A stretch of DNA of 64,000 nt from Bacteroidales bacterium (GCA_017480785.1 JAFURZ010000002.1:62001-126000); one strand, 5' to 3'. Counted from the first letter of the stretch, positions 43,755-55,360 are shown. The notes: generated from the letters alone by a model not told the origin. Numbers and translations are program-made.

Positions 43755-44624
43755 ATGGAGAAACTGATTATCACCGCCGCTATCTGCGGCGCAGAGGTTA
43801 CGAAGGAGCAGAACCCGAATGTTCCTTACACTGTCGAAGAGATTGTGCGCGAGGCCAAGAGTGCCGTCGACGCCGGCGCCGCCATTGTGCACCTGCACGT
43901 GCGCGAGGACGACGGCACGCCGACGCAGAGCCATGCGCGCTTCCAGGAGTGCACCGAGGCCATCCTCAAGGAGTGCCCCAACGTCATTCTCATCCCCTCC
44001 ACCGGCGGTGCCGTGGGCATGACGCCCGACGAGCGTCTCGACTCGACCAACACCACCCCCGTGCCCGAGATGGCCACCCTCGACTGCGGCACCTGCAACT
44101 TCGGCGACGACATCTTCGACAACACCATGCCCACCATGCGTGCCTTCGGCAAGCGCATGATTGAGAAGGGCATCAAGCCCGAGTACGAGTGCTTCGAGAT
44201 GGGCCACCTGGAGACCATCGTCCACATGGCCCGCAAGGGTCAGGTGCCCAGCGCCTTCGGCGTGGCGGGTCCTGACGGGAAGCCTCTGCCGCTTGTGCCC
44301 ATGCAGTTCAACTTCGTCCTTGGGGTGCTGGGGTGCGCCTCGGCGTCGGTCGACAACCTGGTGTGGATGGCCAAGAACATACCCGCCGGCAGCACCTGGA
44401 CCGCCACCGGCATCGGTCGCAACGCCTTCACCCTGGCGGCGCCCGCCATCGTCATGGGCGGCAACGTGCGCGTGGGCTTCGAGGACAACCTCTACCTTGA
44501 GCGCGGCGTGCTGGCCAAGAGCAACGGCGAGCTGGTCGACAAGGTGGTCCGCATGGCCAAGCTGCTGGGTCGCCCCATCGCCACCAGCGACGAGGCCCGC
44601 GAGATACTCTCGCTGAAAAAGTAG
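43755..44624 (+). CDS. BKACE family beta-keto acid cleavage enzyme (Kce-like)
   Basis: 289 residues from the ATG at 43755; the frame is open from 43602, but the promoter box at 43711 excludes that part. Zinc-binding pair in IVHLHVRED (about His46 and His48), LIPSTGGAVGMTPDER and FGVAGPDGKPLPLVPMQFNF are family hallmarks. The founding member cleaves 3-keto-5-aminohexanoate with acetyl-CoA in lysine fermentation, but family members vary in substrate. No other lysine-fermentation gene lies nearby. Confidence 0.9.
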   Translation: MEKLIITAAICGAEVTKEQNPNVPYTVEEIVREAKSAVDAGAAIVHLHVREDDGTPTQSHARFQECTEAILKECPNVILIPSTGGAVGMTPDERLDSTNTTPVPEMATLDCGTCNFGDDIFDNTMPTMRAFGKRMIEKGIKPEYECFEMGHLETIVHMARKGQVPSAFGVAGPDGKPLPLVPMQFNFVLGVLGCASASVDNLVWMAKNIPAGSTWTATGIGRNAFTLAAPAIVMGGNVRVGFEDNLYLERGVLAKSNGELVDKVVRMAKLLGRPIATSDEAREILSLKK

Positions 44625-44648
44625 TCAAATATATAGCAGTTTAGATAA

Positions 44649-46688
44649 ATGAAGAAGATTTTCGTTATGTTGGCGGCTTGCGCCATCGCTTTCGCAGCCA
44701 CCGCACAGACACAGGACGACGAGGCGGGCCTGCGCTACTGGCGCCAGACCCACCAGATGCGCGACGCTTCGCGCATGCACCTGAACGGACAGTTCAAGCA
44801 GGCCCCCGCCGGCAAGGGCGCGGCCAAGAGCACTACCGGTATGCCCGCCGGCAACTGGTGGTTCCCCGGCGAGTGGGAGGAGGTGCAGGCCATCGTGGTG
44901 ACCCCCTATTACAGATACCAGCCCGACAGTGCGGGTTTCAGCAACATGATTGCCGAACCGATGGTGCCGGGTGTGGCAGGCTATTATGCCAGCTACTATG
45001 CCCAACAGGCGTCGGCCTATGGCCCCTACAAGGCGCTGATAGACACCCTCAGCACGTTCGGTCAGGTGGCCTTCTACCTGATGGACGCCATACAGCTGGG
45101 AGGTGCCCAGGCCTGGGTGCGTGTGGAGGATTTCGCCGACACGGCGGCGGTGCTCAGCCACCTGGCCACCAAAGGACTGCGGCATGGCAACATCCGCTTC
45201 TTCGAGGCTCCGGGCAACTCGTTCTGGTACCGCGACTGCGGCCCCATCTGCTTCTATTACGGCGAGGGCGACACGGTGGGCATGCTCGACTTCGAGTACT
45301 ATCCCGGCCGCGCGCTCGACGACTCGCTGCCCGTCTACATCGAACGCCAGTTCGGCCTGCCCAACTTCACCACCATGATTGAGTGGGAAGGCGGCAACTG
45401 CCTGGTCGACGGTACCGGCATGGTGCTCAGCAGCGACGCCATCTACAACAACAACCGCGACACCTATGGCCAGCTGACCTGGGACGGGGTGAATCCCGGC
45501 ACCATCAACTACAGCACCAAGCCGTCGCTGAACAACGCACAGGTGAAGGACAGCCTGCGTGCGCTGATTGGTCCCCGCGCCACCTATGTGCTGCCCGCCT
45601 TCAGGTATGACGGCGGCACGGGTCACGTGGACCTCTATGCCGACATGCTGGACGAGAACCTCTTTGTCTTCAGCAAGATGCCCGAGGCCTACAGCAACTG
45701 GTACGACTACGGGGTGGGGCAGCGGAACATGGACTCGCTGTGCAGCTACATGAGCTACTTCGGCGTCAACTACCGCCGCAGCTACATTCCCTTCCCCTCG
45801 ACCGACAACGGAGGCAACTTCACCAGTCAGAGCCAGTATGACAACAACTTCACCCGTACCTACTCGAACCACACCTTCGTGAACGACGTCATCATCCAGC
45901 CCTGCTTCTCGGCAGTCGGTACCGACGGCATGCCCACGGCGGCGTGGGACCGTGCCAACATAGAGGAGGTGAAGAAGGCCTATCCGGGCTACACCGTCTA
46001 CTGCGTCGATGTGCGCGAATTCGACGGCTCGGGCGGTGCCATCCACTGCATCACCAAGCAGATACCTGCCGAGCATCCCATCCGCATCCTGCACCAGGCC
46101 ATCCACGGCAACACTGGCAACACCTACACGTCGGGAGTGCCCGTCATGGCCAAGGTGAGCAACGCGGACGGCATCGACACCGTGGTGCTCAGCTATCGTG
46201 TCGACAACGGCGAGTGGCACGAGCTGCCCATGCTCCCGGACGCCCTCGGCCAGTATGCGGCCCTCATCCCCACAGGCGCCATCACGGTGGTCGACTTTGT
46301 CAAGATTGACTACTTCATCAGCGCCACAAGCCACGCCGGCAAGACCATCACCAAGCCCATGACGGCCCATCAGGGTGGCTACTTCACCTTCTACCTGGGC
46401 GAAAACCCGCAGATGGCCATCCAGCCCGTGGAACCCGAGGAGAGCTTCGGCCAGTTCTATCCCAATCCCGCCAACGAGGTGGCCCACATGCAGATGGACC
46501 TCGGCGAGGGTGCGAGCTACACGGTGGCCATTGTCGACGCCAGTGGCCGCACGGTGCACACCAGCGGCCTGCAGGCCAACGGCTCGATTCTCTACACCGT
46601 CAACACGTCGCTCCTGCCCTCAGGCATCTACAGTGTGGTGTTCCAGAACGGCAGCGAGCGCATCGTGCGCCGTCTGATTGTGAAATAA
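44649..46688 (+). CDS. secreted peptidylarginine/agmatine deiminase-like T9SS cargo
   Basis: 679 residues. Signal peptide 1-19 (ending ATA). The catalytic domain of the PAD_porph family has Asp196 (WYRDCGP), His326 and Asp328 (TGHVDLYADM) and Cys467 (GGAIHCITKQ), matching the Asp-His-Asp-Cys set of guanidino-group-modifying enzymes. An Ig-like domain follows, then a T9SS sorting domain (FGQFYPNPANE, YTVAIVDASGRTV, SGIYSVVFQNGSERIVRRLIVK). The domain order equals that of Porphyromonas gingivalis PPAD. Whether it citrullinates proteins or deiminates agmatine or free arginine is not decidable here. Confidence 0.85.
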   Translation: MKKIFVMLAACAIAFAATAQTQDDEAGLRYWRQTHQMRDASRMHLNGQFKQAPAGKGAAKSTTGMPAGNWWFPGEWEEVQAIVVTPYYRYQPDSAGFSNMIAEPMVPGVAGYYASYYAQQASAYGPYKALIDTLSTFGQVAFYLMDAIQLGGAQAWVRVEDFADTAAVLSHLATKGLRHGNIRFFEAPGNSFWYRDCGPICFYYGEGDTVGMLDFEYYPGRALDDSLPVYIERQFGLPNFTTMIEWEGGNCLVDGTGMVLSSDAIYNNNRDTYGQLTWDGVNPGTINYSTKPSLNNAQVKDSLRALIGPRATYVLPAFRYDGGTGHVDLYADMLDENLFVFSKMPEAYSNWYDYGVGQRNMDSLCSYMSYFGVNYRRSYIPFPSTDNGGNFTSQSQYDNNFTRTYSNHTFVNDVIIQPCFSAVGTDGMPTAAWDRANIEEVKKAYPGYTVYCVDVREFDGSGGAIHCITKQIPAEHPIRILHQAIHGNTGNTYTSGVPVMAKVSNADGIDTVVLSYRVDNGEWHELPMLPDALGQYAALIPTGAITVVDFVKIDYFISATSHAGKTITKPMTAHQGGYFTFYLGENPQMAIQPVEPEESFGQFYPNPANEVAHMQMDLGEGASYTVAIVDASGRTVHTSGLQANGSILYTVNTSLLPSGIYSVVFQNGSERIVRRLIVK

Positions 46689-46694
46689 ACCGCC

Positions 46695-47402
46695 ATGCCG
46701 GAACGGATACCACAGCAGGCGAGCCTGTTCGCCGGCCTCACCACCGAACAGAAGGCGGCGCTCTATGAGAGCGCCGCCCAACTGTTCAGCGACAACAAGC
46801 GGGCCCTCTTCGACCGGCTGGCTCCCTTGCGTACGCGCCACATCAGTGTGGTGCTCGAGGACGTCTACCAGAGCCACAACGCCGCGGCGGTGCTGCGGTC
46901 GTGCGACTGCTTCGGCGTGCAGGACGTGCACGTCGTCGAGAAGAACAACCCCTTCAACCCTGCGGGCGACGTGGCGGTGGGCAGTTCCAAATGGGTCGAC
47001 TACTACAGGCATGCCTCCATCGGCGAGGCCTACGGCTACCTGCGCCGTCAGGGTTACCGCATCGTGGCCACCCTGCCACATGAGAACGACCAGATGATAG
47101 GCGACCTCGATATTTCGCAGCCTGTGGCGCTGGTTTTCGGCACCGAGCTGACAGGGCTCACACAGGAGGCCATCGACGGCGCCGACGCCTATGTCAAGGT
47201 GCCCATGTACGGCTTCACCGAGAGCTTCAACATCAGCGTATGTGCCGCCCTCTCGCTCTTCTCGCTCACCGAGCGCATGCGCGCCTCCGACATCGCATGG
47301 CACCTCGGCCCCGACGCACTCCTTGACCTCAAGCTCCACTGGGCCATGCAGGCCATCCGCGACGGCGAGAAGGTGATAAAAAAGTTGATGGAAGAGGTGT
47401 AG
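46695..47402 (+). CDS. TrmH/SpoU family RNA methyltransferase
   Basis: 235 residues with the three SPOUT motifs: NAAAVLRSCDCFGV, ALVFGTELTGLTQEAI and VKVPMYGFTESFNISVCAALSLF, the last forming the trefoil knot. It probably 2'-O-methylates a tRNA (Gm18 type) or rRNA position; the target is not determined. It starts 6 bases after the deiminase gene. Confidence 0.92.
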   Translation: MPERIPQQASLFAGLTTEQKAALYESAAQLFSDNKRALFDRLAPLRTRHISVVLEDVYQSHNAAAVLRSCDCFGVQDVHVVEKNNPFNPAGDVAVGSSKWVDYYRHASIGEAYGYLRRQGYRIVATLPHENDQMIGDLDISQPVALVFGTELTGLTQEAIDGADAYVKVPMYGFTESFNISVCAALSLFSLTERMRASDIAWHLGPDALLDLKLHWAMQAIRDGEKVIKKLMEEV

Positions 47403-47417
47403 AATAAATAAAATTCG

Positions 47418-47425
47418 TATATTTG
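47418..47425 (+). promoter_or_regulatory. -7 box of the PepSY-like gene
   Basis: TATATTTG, about 45 bases before the ATG at 47470. The -33 box is not clear. Confidence 0.5.
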
Positions 47426-47469
47426 CACGTTGGTTAGCAATAGACAGTAAACAATATAAAATGTTAGAT

Positions 47470-47940
47470 ATGAAAAAGATACTTGCAGTTGCAGCAGCTC
47501 TTTTGCTCTGCCAGGGTGCCTTGATGGCACAGAAACCGAAAGCCGTGGCCGAGAAGGACGTCAAGGTGAACTACGTGAAAGACTTCCAACGCCAGGTGAA
47601 AGACGCCACCAATGTGGCGTGGTTCCAGGTGGATTCGCTCACCTTCAAAGTGACTTACCTCGACGAGGAGAAGAGCCGTCAGGCGATGGTGTTCTCCAAC
47701 AAGGGGTCGGAAACCCACTACTATGTCGACAAAGAGTACTATCCCGCTGCCATCAAGGACACGGTGAACCACCTCTTCCCGAAGTACTCCATCGACGACG
47801 TGTGGGTGCGCAAAGTGCGTGGCAAGATGACCTATCAGGCCTGTGTCGTCAAGAAGGGTGGCTTCCTGTGGTGGAAGAAGGTGAAGGACTACAAGATGCT
47901 TAACTGGGAAGTCGACGGCAAATACATCAACGCCGAATAA
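47470..47940 (+). CDS. PepSY-like periplasmic protein (DUF2874)
   Basis: 156 residues from the ATG at 47470 (MKKILAV); the upstream ATG at 47461 is less likely. Signal peptide ends near LMAQ. The body has the two-repeat beta pattern of the PepSY-like family (VKDATNVAWFQVDSLTFKVTYLDEEKSRQAMVFSNKG). Such small exported proteins are common in Bacteroidetes and of uncertain role. Confidence 0.85.
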   Translation: MKKILAVAAALLLCQGALMAQKPKAVAEKDVKVNYVKDFQRQVKDATNVAWFQVDSLTFKVTYLDEEKSRQAMVFSNKGSETHYYVDKEYYPAAIKDTVNHLFPKYSIDDVWVRKVRGKMTYQACVVKKGGFLWWKKVKDYKMLNWEVDGKYINAE

Positions 47941-47960
47941 CCGGAAGCAGAGAGACAAAA

Positions 47961-47987
47961 GAGAGGCGCCCCGACGGGGCGCCTCTC
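47961..47987. terminator. bidirectional terminator
   Basis: Perfect 12-base arms GAGAGGCGCCCC (47961-47972) and GGGGCGCCTCTC (47976-47987) around GAC, between two converging genes. Confidence 0.85.
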
Positions 47988-48009
47988 TTTGTCATGTGAA
48001 GAAGCTTGC

Positions 48010-48621
48010 TTATTTGGTTACTTTCACGTTGTCAAGCTTCATGGTGTAAATGTCGGTGCAGTTGAAGTGGCGGAAGGCGATGCAGACGCTCTTGCCTTTC
48101 CACTGGCTGAGGTCGAACGAGTGAGGAGTGACGTTCACGCTGGGCACATTCTCCTCGACCACCGTGGCGATGGCGTTGAAGGTGCCGTTCTCGAGCGTGC
48201 CCAGGAGGACCGCGTAATGCTCGGCATAGTAATTCTGATCGATACCCTCGGTCTCATAGGTCAATTTGGCGCCATCCTCAATGTAAATCTTGGGGCTGAC
48301 GAGGTAGTTGTCAGGAGTTAGGGCTCCGACGGAACCGTTGAGGTACGAGAAGGAGATGGCGCAGGGATAGGGGTCGCTCTGGGAACCATCCTGCATGTTG
48401 ATCCAGTTGCACCAAGTGTAACCGTCGCCGTCGGCATCGATGGTCGTCCAACTTGTGGGAATACCATTGTCGAAGGTTTCATCCAGGGTGGTGGGGAGGT
48501 TCTCGGTGTTGCCACCGCCGTTGCCGTTACCGCCGTTTTCTTCATCGTCGCCGCAGGCAACGGTCATTGTCATGCCAAGGGCGATTGCCGCGATGGCAAA
48601 GAAACGTGTTACTTTTTTCAT
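48010..48621 (-). CDS. choice-of-anchor J-type lipoprotein
   Basis: 203 residues. The lipobox region ends TVAC, followed by an acidic, Gly/Asn-rich linker. The body resembles the choice-of-anchor J/cleaved-adhesin beta-sandwich: LDETFDNGIPTSWTTIDADGDGYTW near the start and LTPDNYLVSPKIYIEDGAKLTYE. Likely surface-exposed and carbohydrate- or protein-binding. Confidence 0.8.
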   Translation of the reverse strand: MKKVTRFFAIAAIALGMTMTVACGDDEENGGNGNGGGNTENLPTTLDETFDNGIPTSWTTIDADGDGYTWCNWINMQDGSQSDPYPCAISFSYLNGSVGALTPDNYLVSPKIYIEDGAKLTYETEGIDQNYYAEHYAVLLGTLENGTFNAIATVVEENVPSVNVTPHSFDLSQWKGKSVCIAFRHFNCTDIYTMKLDNVKVTK

Positions 48622-48675
48622 AATTGAAAGATTTTTAAAGTGTTAATTAATAATTGCATTTCCAATTGACTAGTG

Positions 48676-48707
48676 CAAAGTTAGGATATTATTTTGATAT
48701 ATGCAAA
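48676..48707 (-). promoter_or_regulatory. promoter of the choice-of-anchor lipoprotein
   Basis: Minus strand TTTG (48707-48704), 20 nt, TAACTTTG (48683-48676). Confidence 0.7.
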
Positions 48708-48760
48708 TTTTTAACAAAATAATATTACAAGTGGCTGATAGTCTGCTGCATTTTCCTAGC

Positions 48761-52075
<3,315 letters not shown>

Positions 52076-52149
52076 ATTTCCTGTTGTTTTCTTTCTATTA
52101 TTATATTAATCAATTAATTGTCCGAATGGACCGGACAAATGCCAAAATG

Positions 52150-52181
52150 CAAAGATACGAACTTTTTTCCATTCGTGCAAG
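52150..52181 (-). promoter_or_regulatory. promoter of secA
   Basis: Minus strand CTTG (52181-52178), 20 nt, TATCTTTG (52157-52150). The transcript would have a leader of about 70 nt. Confidence 0.65.
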
Positions 52182-52191
52182 GGGAGAGGGC

Positions 52192-52278
52192 CTTTTGTTC
52201 TTTTGTTGTTCTTTTGTTGTTCTTTTACTGTTCTTTTACAAAAAGCGTAATACTACCGTAATACTACCGAAGAACAGT
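52192..52278. repeat. composite 11-bp tandem array upstream of the secA promoter
   Basis: CTTTTGTTGTT units start at 52200 and 52211, CTTTTACTGTT at 52222, and CTTTTAC at 52233. Then CGTAATACTAC follows at 52246 and 52257, and CGAAGAACAG from 52268. The last two words are those of the elements at 31498-31555 and 14909-14958. Within the 301-base gene-free stretch 52076-52376. Confidence 0.85.
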
Positions 52279-52376
52279 GGTCGAAAACCCAGAGGATGTG
52301 GGGATTGTAGAAGGTGAAATGTGGAATGGGGCGTGGTCAGAGCGCGTCGTGGACGACGTTGGAGCTGCCGGAGGTG

Positions 52377-52925
52377 CTATTTGACCAAGCGGACGGAATG
52401 CCCTTGGTCGCGGTGATGGTTGGTCACACTCACGTTGTCGGCATTGAAGACAAGCGCCCATGCGTTGTTCTGCCCGTCCTGTGTGGACGACCAGTAGTTG
52501 CCCATAACACCCTCCTGTTGCACTGTGCCGTCGTACCAGCGATAGCCGACAGCAGGCAAAAAGATGCTGTTACCGTTGGCGCCGACTACGGAATATCCCG
52601 TACCCGTCCATGTCCATTGGCACTCATCCTTCAGTTCGCGCAACTGGTCGACTGTGGGCATCCCGTCTCCGAATGCGGCCTTGGCGGCGTTGTAGTCGTA
52701 GAAGCCGAAGGTGGTGTCGGCGTCGTTAGGCTCGTTTTGTTCGCACCACAGTGTTCCGCTCGGAAGTCCAAGGTCGACATACTCTTCCTGAACGTCAGGC
52801 ACATCGCCGCCTCCCGATGTGGTGTCCTGGGCAGGCAGTGAGTTGTTGTCTTTCTTGCAGCCTGTGACTGTAACGGCTGCGACAGCCATAAGGCACAAGG
52901 CGGTGGTATAAATTATTCTTCTCAT
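52377..52925 (-). CDS. FISUMP-type lipoprotein
   Basis: 182 residues, lipobox VTGC (Cys23). The body follows the fibrobacter/DUF1566-like pattern: YVDLGLPSGTLWCEQN, PTVDQLRELKDECQWTW, IFLPAVGYRW and GNYWSSTQDGQNNAWALVFNADNVSV. Found in many Bacteroidetes surface lipoproteins; no known activity. Confidence 0.85.
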   Translation of the reverse strand: MRRIIYTTALCLMAVAAVTVTGCKKDNNSLPAQDTTSGGGDVPDVQEEYVDLGLPSGTLWCEQNEPNDADTTFGFYDYNAAKAAFGDGMPTVDQLRELKDECQWTWTGTGYSVVGANGNSIFLPAVGYRWYDGTVQQEGVMGNYWSSTQDGQNNAWALVFNADNVSVTNHHRDQGHSVRLVK

Positions 52926-52945
52926 GGTTGACGGGTTTGTTATTG

Positions 52946-53824
52946 CTAGTCCTCCACGGCGTAGCCGAACTGCTTCAGGGCGCGGTCGCTGTTGCGCCAG
53001 TCCTTGAGTACCTTTACGTGGAGGCTGAGGAAGCAGCGCTTGCCGGTGAACTCCTCGATGTCCTTGCGGGCCTCGGTGCCCAGTTTCTTGATGGCCTTGC
53101 CCTGGTGGCCTATGAGGATGGCTTTCTGGCTCTCGCGCTCGACGAAGATGATGCAGTCGATGTTGTCGATGCCGTCGCGCTCCTCGTAGCTGCCCACGGC
53201 CACCTCGCAGCTGTAGGGTATCTCCTTCTGGTAGTAGAGGAGTATCTTCTCGCGCACTATCTCGCTGACGAAGAAGCGCATGGTCTGGCTCGTGAGCTCG
53301 TCCTCGGGGAAGTAGGCGGGGTGCTCGGGCAGCAGGGCCAGGATGGTGTTGAAGATGCGGGTCAGGTTGAAGCCCTCGGTGGCGGAGCAGGGGATGACGA
53401 CGGCGCGCGGTATCTCCTGCTGCCAGTAGTCTATCTTCTCCTGCACGGCCTGCTGGTTCGAGAGGTCAATCTTGTTGATGACAAGCAGCACGGGCACCTT
53501 CGACTTGACGATGCGCTCCTGGAGGGCCTTGTTCTTCAGGGGCTCGCCCATCTCGGTGACCAGCAGGAAGAGGTCGGCATCCTGCAGGGCGGTGCCTATG
53601 TAGCCCATCATCTGCTCGTGCAGCTTGTTGGCGGGGTTGACGATACCGGGGGTGTCGGTGTAGATGATTTGGAAGCCCGCGCCGTTGACGATGCCCATCA
53701 CGCGCTTGCGCGTGGTCTGCGCCTTGCTGGTGATGATGCTCAGGCGCTCTCCCACGAGGGCGTTCATCAAGGTCGACTTGCCCACGTTGGGGTTCCCGAT
53801 GATATTTACGAAACCGCTTTTCAT
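52946..53824 (-). CDS. era: GTPase Era
   Basis: 292 residues, 30S ribosome assembly GTPase. G1 GNPNVGKST, switch I SKAQTTRKRVMGI, G3 DTPGIV, G4 NKID, and a C-terminal KH domain (ILIGHQGKAIKKLGTEARKDIEEF). Complete. The upstream inverted repeat (53823-53854) begins directly at its start codon. Confidence 0.97.
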   Translation of the reverse strand: MKSGFVNIIGNPNVGKSTLMNALVGERLSIITSKAQTTRKRVMGIVNGAGFQIIYTDTPGIVNPANKLHEQMMGYIGTALQDADLFLLVTEMGEPLKNKALQERIVKSKVPVLLVINKIDLSNQQAVQEKIDYWQQEIPRAVVIPCSATEGFNLTRIFNTILALLPEHPAYFPEDELTSQTMRFFVSEIVREKILLYYQKEIPYSCEVAVGSYEERDGIDNIDCIIFVERESQKAILIGHQGKAIKKLGTEARKDIEEFTGKRCFLSLHVKVLKDWRNSDRALKQFGYAVED

Positions 53825-54286
53825 TTCTAATTTCTAAATTCTAATTTTTGAGTGGCTGACGCGGTAGGGATAATCTTTTTTTCACTGTAATGACGGAAGC
53901 TGTCATCATTTTGTAGATTTCTTCCGATAAACTATACAGTGTATCGTAATACTCGTCAGTTATGTAACGACTGTCTTTTAGCAAGTCGAGCCAATACTGT
54001 GTTTCATGGGTCTCTTTAAGAGAAACAGATATTTTATGGATAAAATCGGAATCACTTTCTGCACCAAGAGCTTCACTATAGTTTGCCCCCATACTGGTTG
54101 CCGACCTTATTATTTGTTTTGAAATAATAAACTCGTTCATGCCTTCCAATTTGCGGCAAAGTTCGATAATAAGGAGCGAAAATTGCTTGCACTTTTCGTA
54201 GATGATGCCTTTGTCTCTCATAAAAAAGAAAAAGTGAGCAATACCTGCGTAGCTCACTTAGAAATCAGAAATTAGAAATTAGAAAT
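53823..54286. mobile_element. inverted-repeat-flanked unit carrying a four-helix-bundle gene
   Basis: The ends 53823-53854 and 54255-54286 are inverted repeats, 28 of 32 positions matching (ATTTCTAATTTCTAA at the outer end). The left end touches the era ATG, and the right end covers the stop codon of the next gene. Total 464 bp with one gene inside. The ends are low-complexity AATTTCT words, so a stutter-repeat origin is also possible. Confidence 0.45.
53841..54221 (-). CDS. four-helix-bundle protein (23S rRNA-IVS type)
   Basis: 126 residues from the ATG at 54221 (MRDKGIIYEKCKQFS); the longer frame to 54257 reads through inverted repeat sequence. Characteristic motifs of the IVS/four-helix-bundle family (TIGR02436): LIIELCRKL, SKQIIRSATSMGANYSEA and FIHKISVSLKETHETQYWLDLL. 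The family occurs in 23S rRNA intervening sequences and in diversity-generating retroelements (Avd), but here no reverse transcriptase or rRNA is present. Role unknown. Confidence 0.88.
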   Translation of the reverse strand: MRDKGIIYEKCKQFSLLIIELCRKLEGMNEFIISKQIIRSATSMGANYSEALGAESDSDFIHKISVSLKETHETQYWLDLLKDSRYITDEYYDTLYSLSEEIYKMMTASVITVKKRLSLPRQPLKN

Positions 54287-55058
54287 ATTCTATGGTCCGG
54301 ACGGTGGTGTAGGTGGGAATCATGCGGTCGCCCAGCATGTCGTACTCGGTGCAGCGCACCCAGTTGCCGTGGGCGTCGTATTCGCGCATATAGAGGGTGA
54401 CGAACATCTCGGGCTCCTCCTCGGTGTAGTCATAGAGGGTGTAGCTCGTGGGGTAGCCCTGCTCGTCATACTCCCAGCGCTTCTCCTGCACCTTCTGCTT
54501 CGAGCGGTCGTAGACGACGGCCTTGTTGATGGTACCGTCGGGGTTGTAGGTGTACACCTCGCGCTTGAAAATGTCGTTCCGGTGGTCGTTGTAGGAACGC
54601 TGGCTGATGCGGCCCATGGCGTCGTGTATGAGCAGCATGCGGCTCTCCACCTGCCGCTCGGCGTCCTCCACATACACCTCGGTCAGCGTGTGCTCGGCGT
54701 CGTACACATAGTAGGTGCGGCCCACCACGTGCTCCTGGTTGTCGACGATGTGCTCGAGGGTGGTCAGCCCGAAGCCGTCGTGCTTGTAGCGGGTGCGGAA
54801 GATGATGTCCTCGGCCACCGAGAGGTAGGTCTGCGACCGACGCTGCCCGTTCTGCTTGTACTCGGTGACCAGATGCTCGAGCTGCTCGCCGCGCCGGAGG
54901 TTGTCGTTCAGGTCGTAGCCGGCCTCATACATGCGTGAGTCGATGCGCTTCACGGTGCCGTGCAGCTCGTCGTCCTGCAGGTCGCGACCCGTCTGCGCCG
55001 CTGCCGTGCCGCACAGGGCCAGCGCTGCCAATGCCAGAAATATCTTGCCTATTTTCAT
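54279..55058 (-). CDS. YD-repeat-like periplasmic protein
   Basis: 259 residues with a signal peptide (1-21). The sequence has repeated strand motifs YVYDAEHTLTEVYVED, YTYNPDGTINKAVVYD, WEYDEQGYPTSYTLYD and REYDAHGNWVRCTEYD, spaced about 40 residues apart, as in YD/RHS-like beta-repeat proteins. No toxin domain. Its stop codon lies within an inverted repeat. Function unknown. Confidence 0.82.
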   Translation of the reverse strand: MKIGKIFLALAALALCGTAAAQTGRDLQDDELHGTVKRIDSRMYEAGYDLNDNLRRGEQLEHLVTEYKQNGQRRSQTYLSVAEDIIFRTRYKHDGFGLTTLEHIVDNQEHVVGRTYYVYDAEHTLTEVYVEDAERQVESRMLLIHDAMGRISQRSYNDHRNDIFKREVYTYNPDGTINKAVVYDRSKQKVQEKRWEYDEQGYPTSYTLYDYTEEEPEMFVTLYMREYDAHGNWVRCTEYDMLGDRMIPTYTTVRTIEYF

Positions 55059-55158
55059 GGTCTGTTTTATCTGTTGATTCGACCCTCTAAACGGATGATT
55101 GTGTTTTTTATTGTGTTATATCGCTTTTTTTTCTTCCTTTTCCACTTGCTTTTTTCTT

Positions 55159-55208
55159 CATTTCGACTTGAGTTCGACTTGAAAACAAGTCGAACTCAAG
55201 TCGAAATG
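55159..55208. repeat. perfect 23-bp-arm palindrome of 11-bp units (type II)
   Basis: Arm 55159-55181 is C plus ATTTCGACTTG plus AGTTCGACTTG; loop AAAA; arm 55186-55208 is the exact reverse complement. Same arm and loop length as the element at 14909-14958 with unrelated unit sequence. It is about 100 bases upstream of the minus-strand gene starting at 55058. Confidence 0.9.
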
Positions 55209-55328
55209 CGGCTAAATTGTTGAATACAAGGCCGTCTTGATACGTCGCCTTGCCAGCGCCGTAGGCTGTGCTTCCAGGTGTGACGCCAATGGGTTGGGCA
55301 CGGGCGATTTGCATACAGCAAAAATATA

Positions 55329-55360
55329 TTTGGCCATGTCAGGAATAATTTGTACTTTTG
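55329..55360 (+). promoter_or_regulatory. plus-strand promoter with no obvious gene
   Basis: TTTG at 55329-55332, 20 nt, TACTTTTG at 55353-55360. A 9-bp hairpin CTGCTTTCG-AGAG-CGAAAGCAG (55364-55385) starts 4 bases later. The next plus-strand gene starts 260 bases downstream. In the 562-base stretch 55059-55620 I see the palindrome, this promoter, the hairpin and a gene remnant. Confidence 0.6.

Noticed and set aside
52314-52841. Plus-strand frame of 175 codons opposite the FISUMP lipoprotein
   Set aside because: Antisense to a lipoprotein with clear lipobox and domain; no independent support.
53841-54221. Diversity-generating retroelement accessory protein (Avd)
   Set aside because: The four-helix-bundle family fits, but no reverse transcriptase or template/variable repeat pair is nearby.
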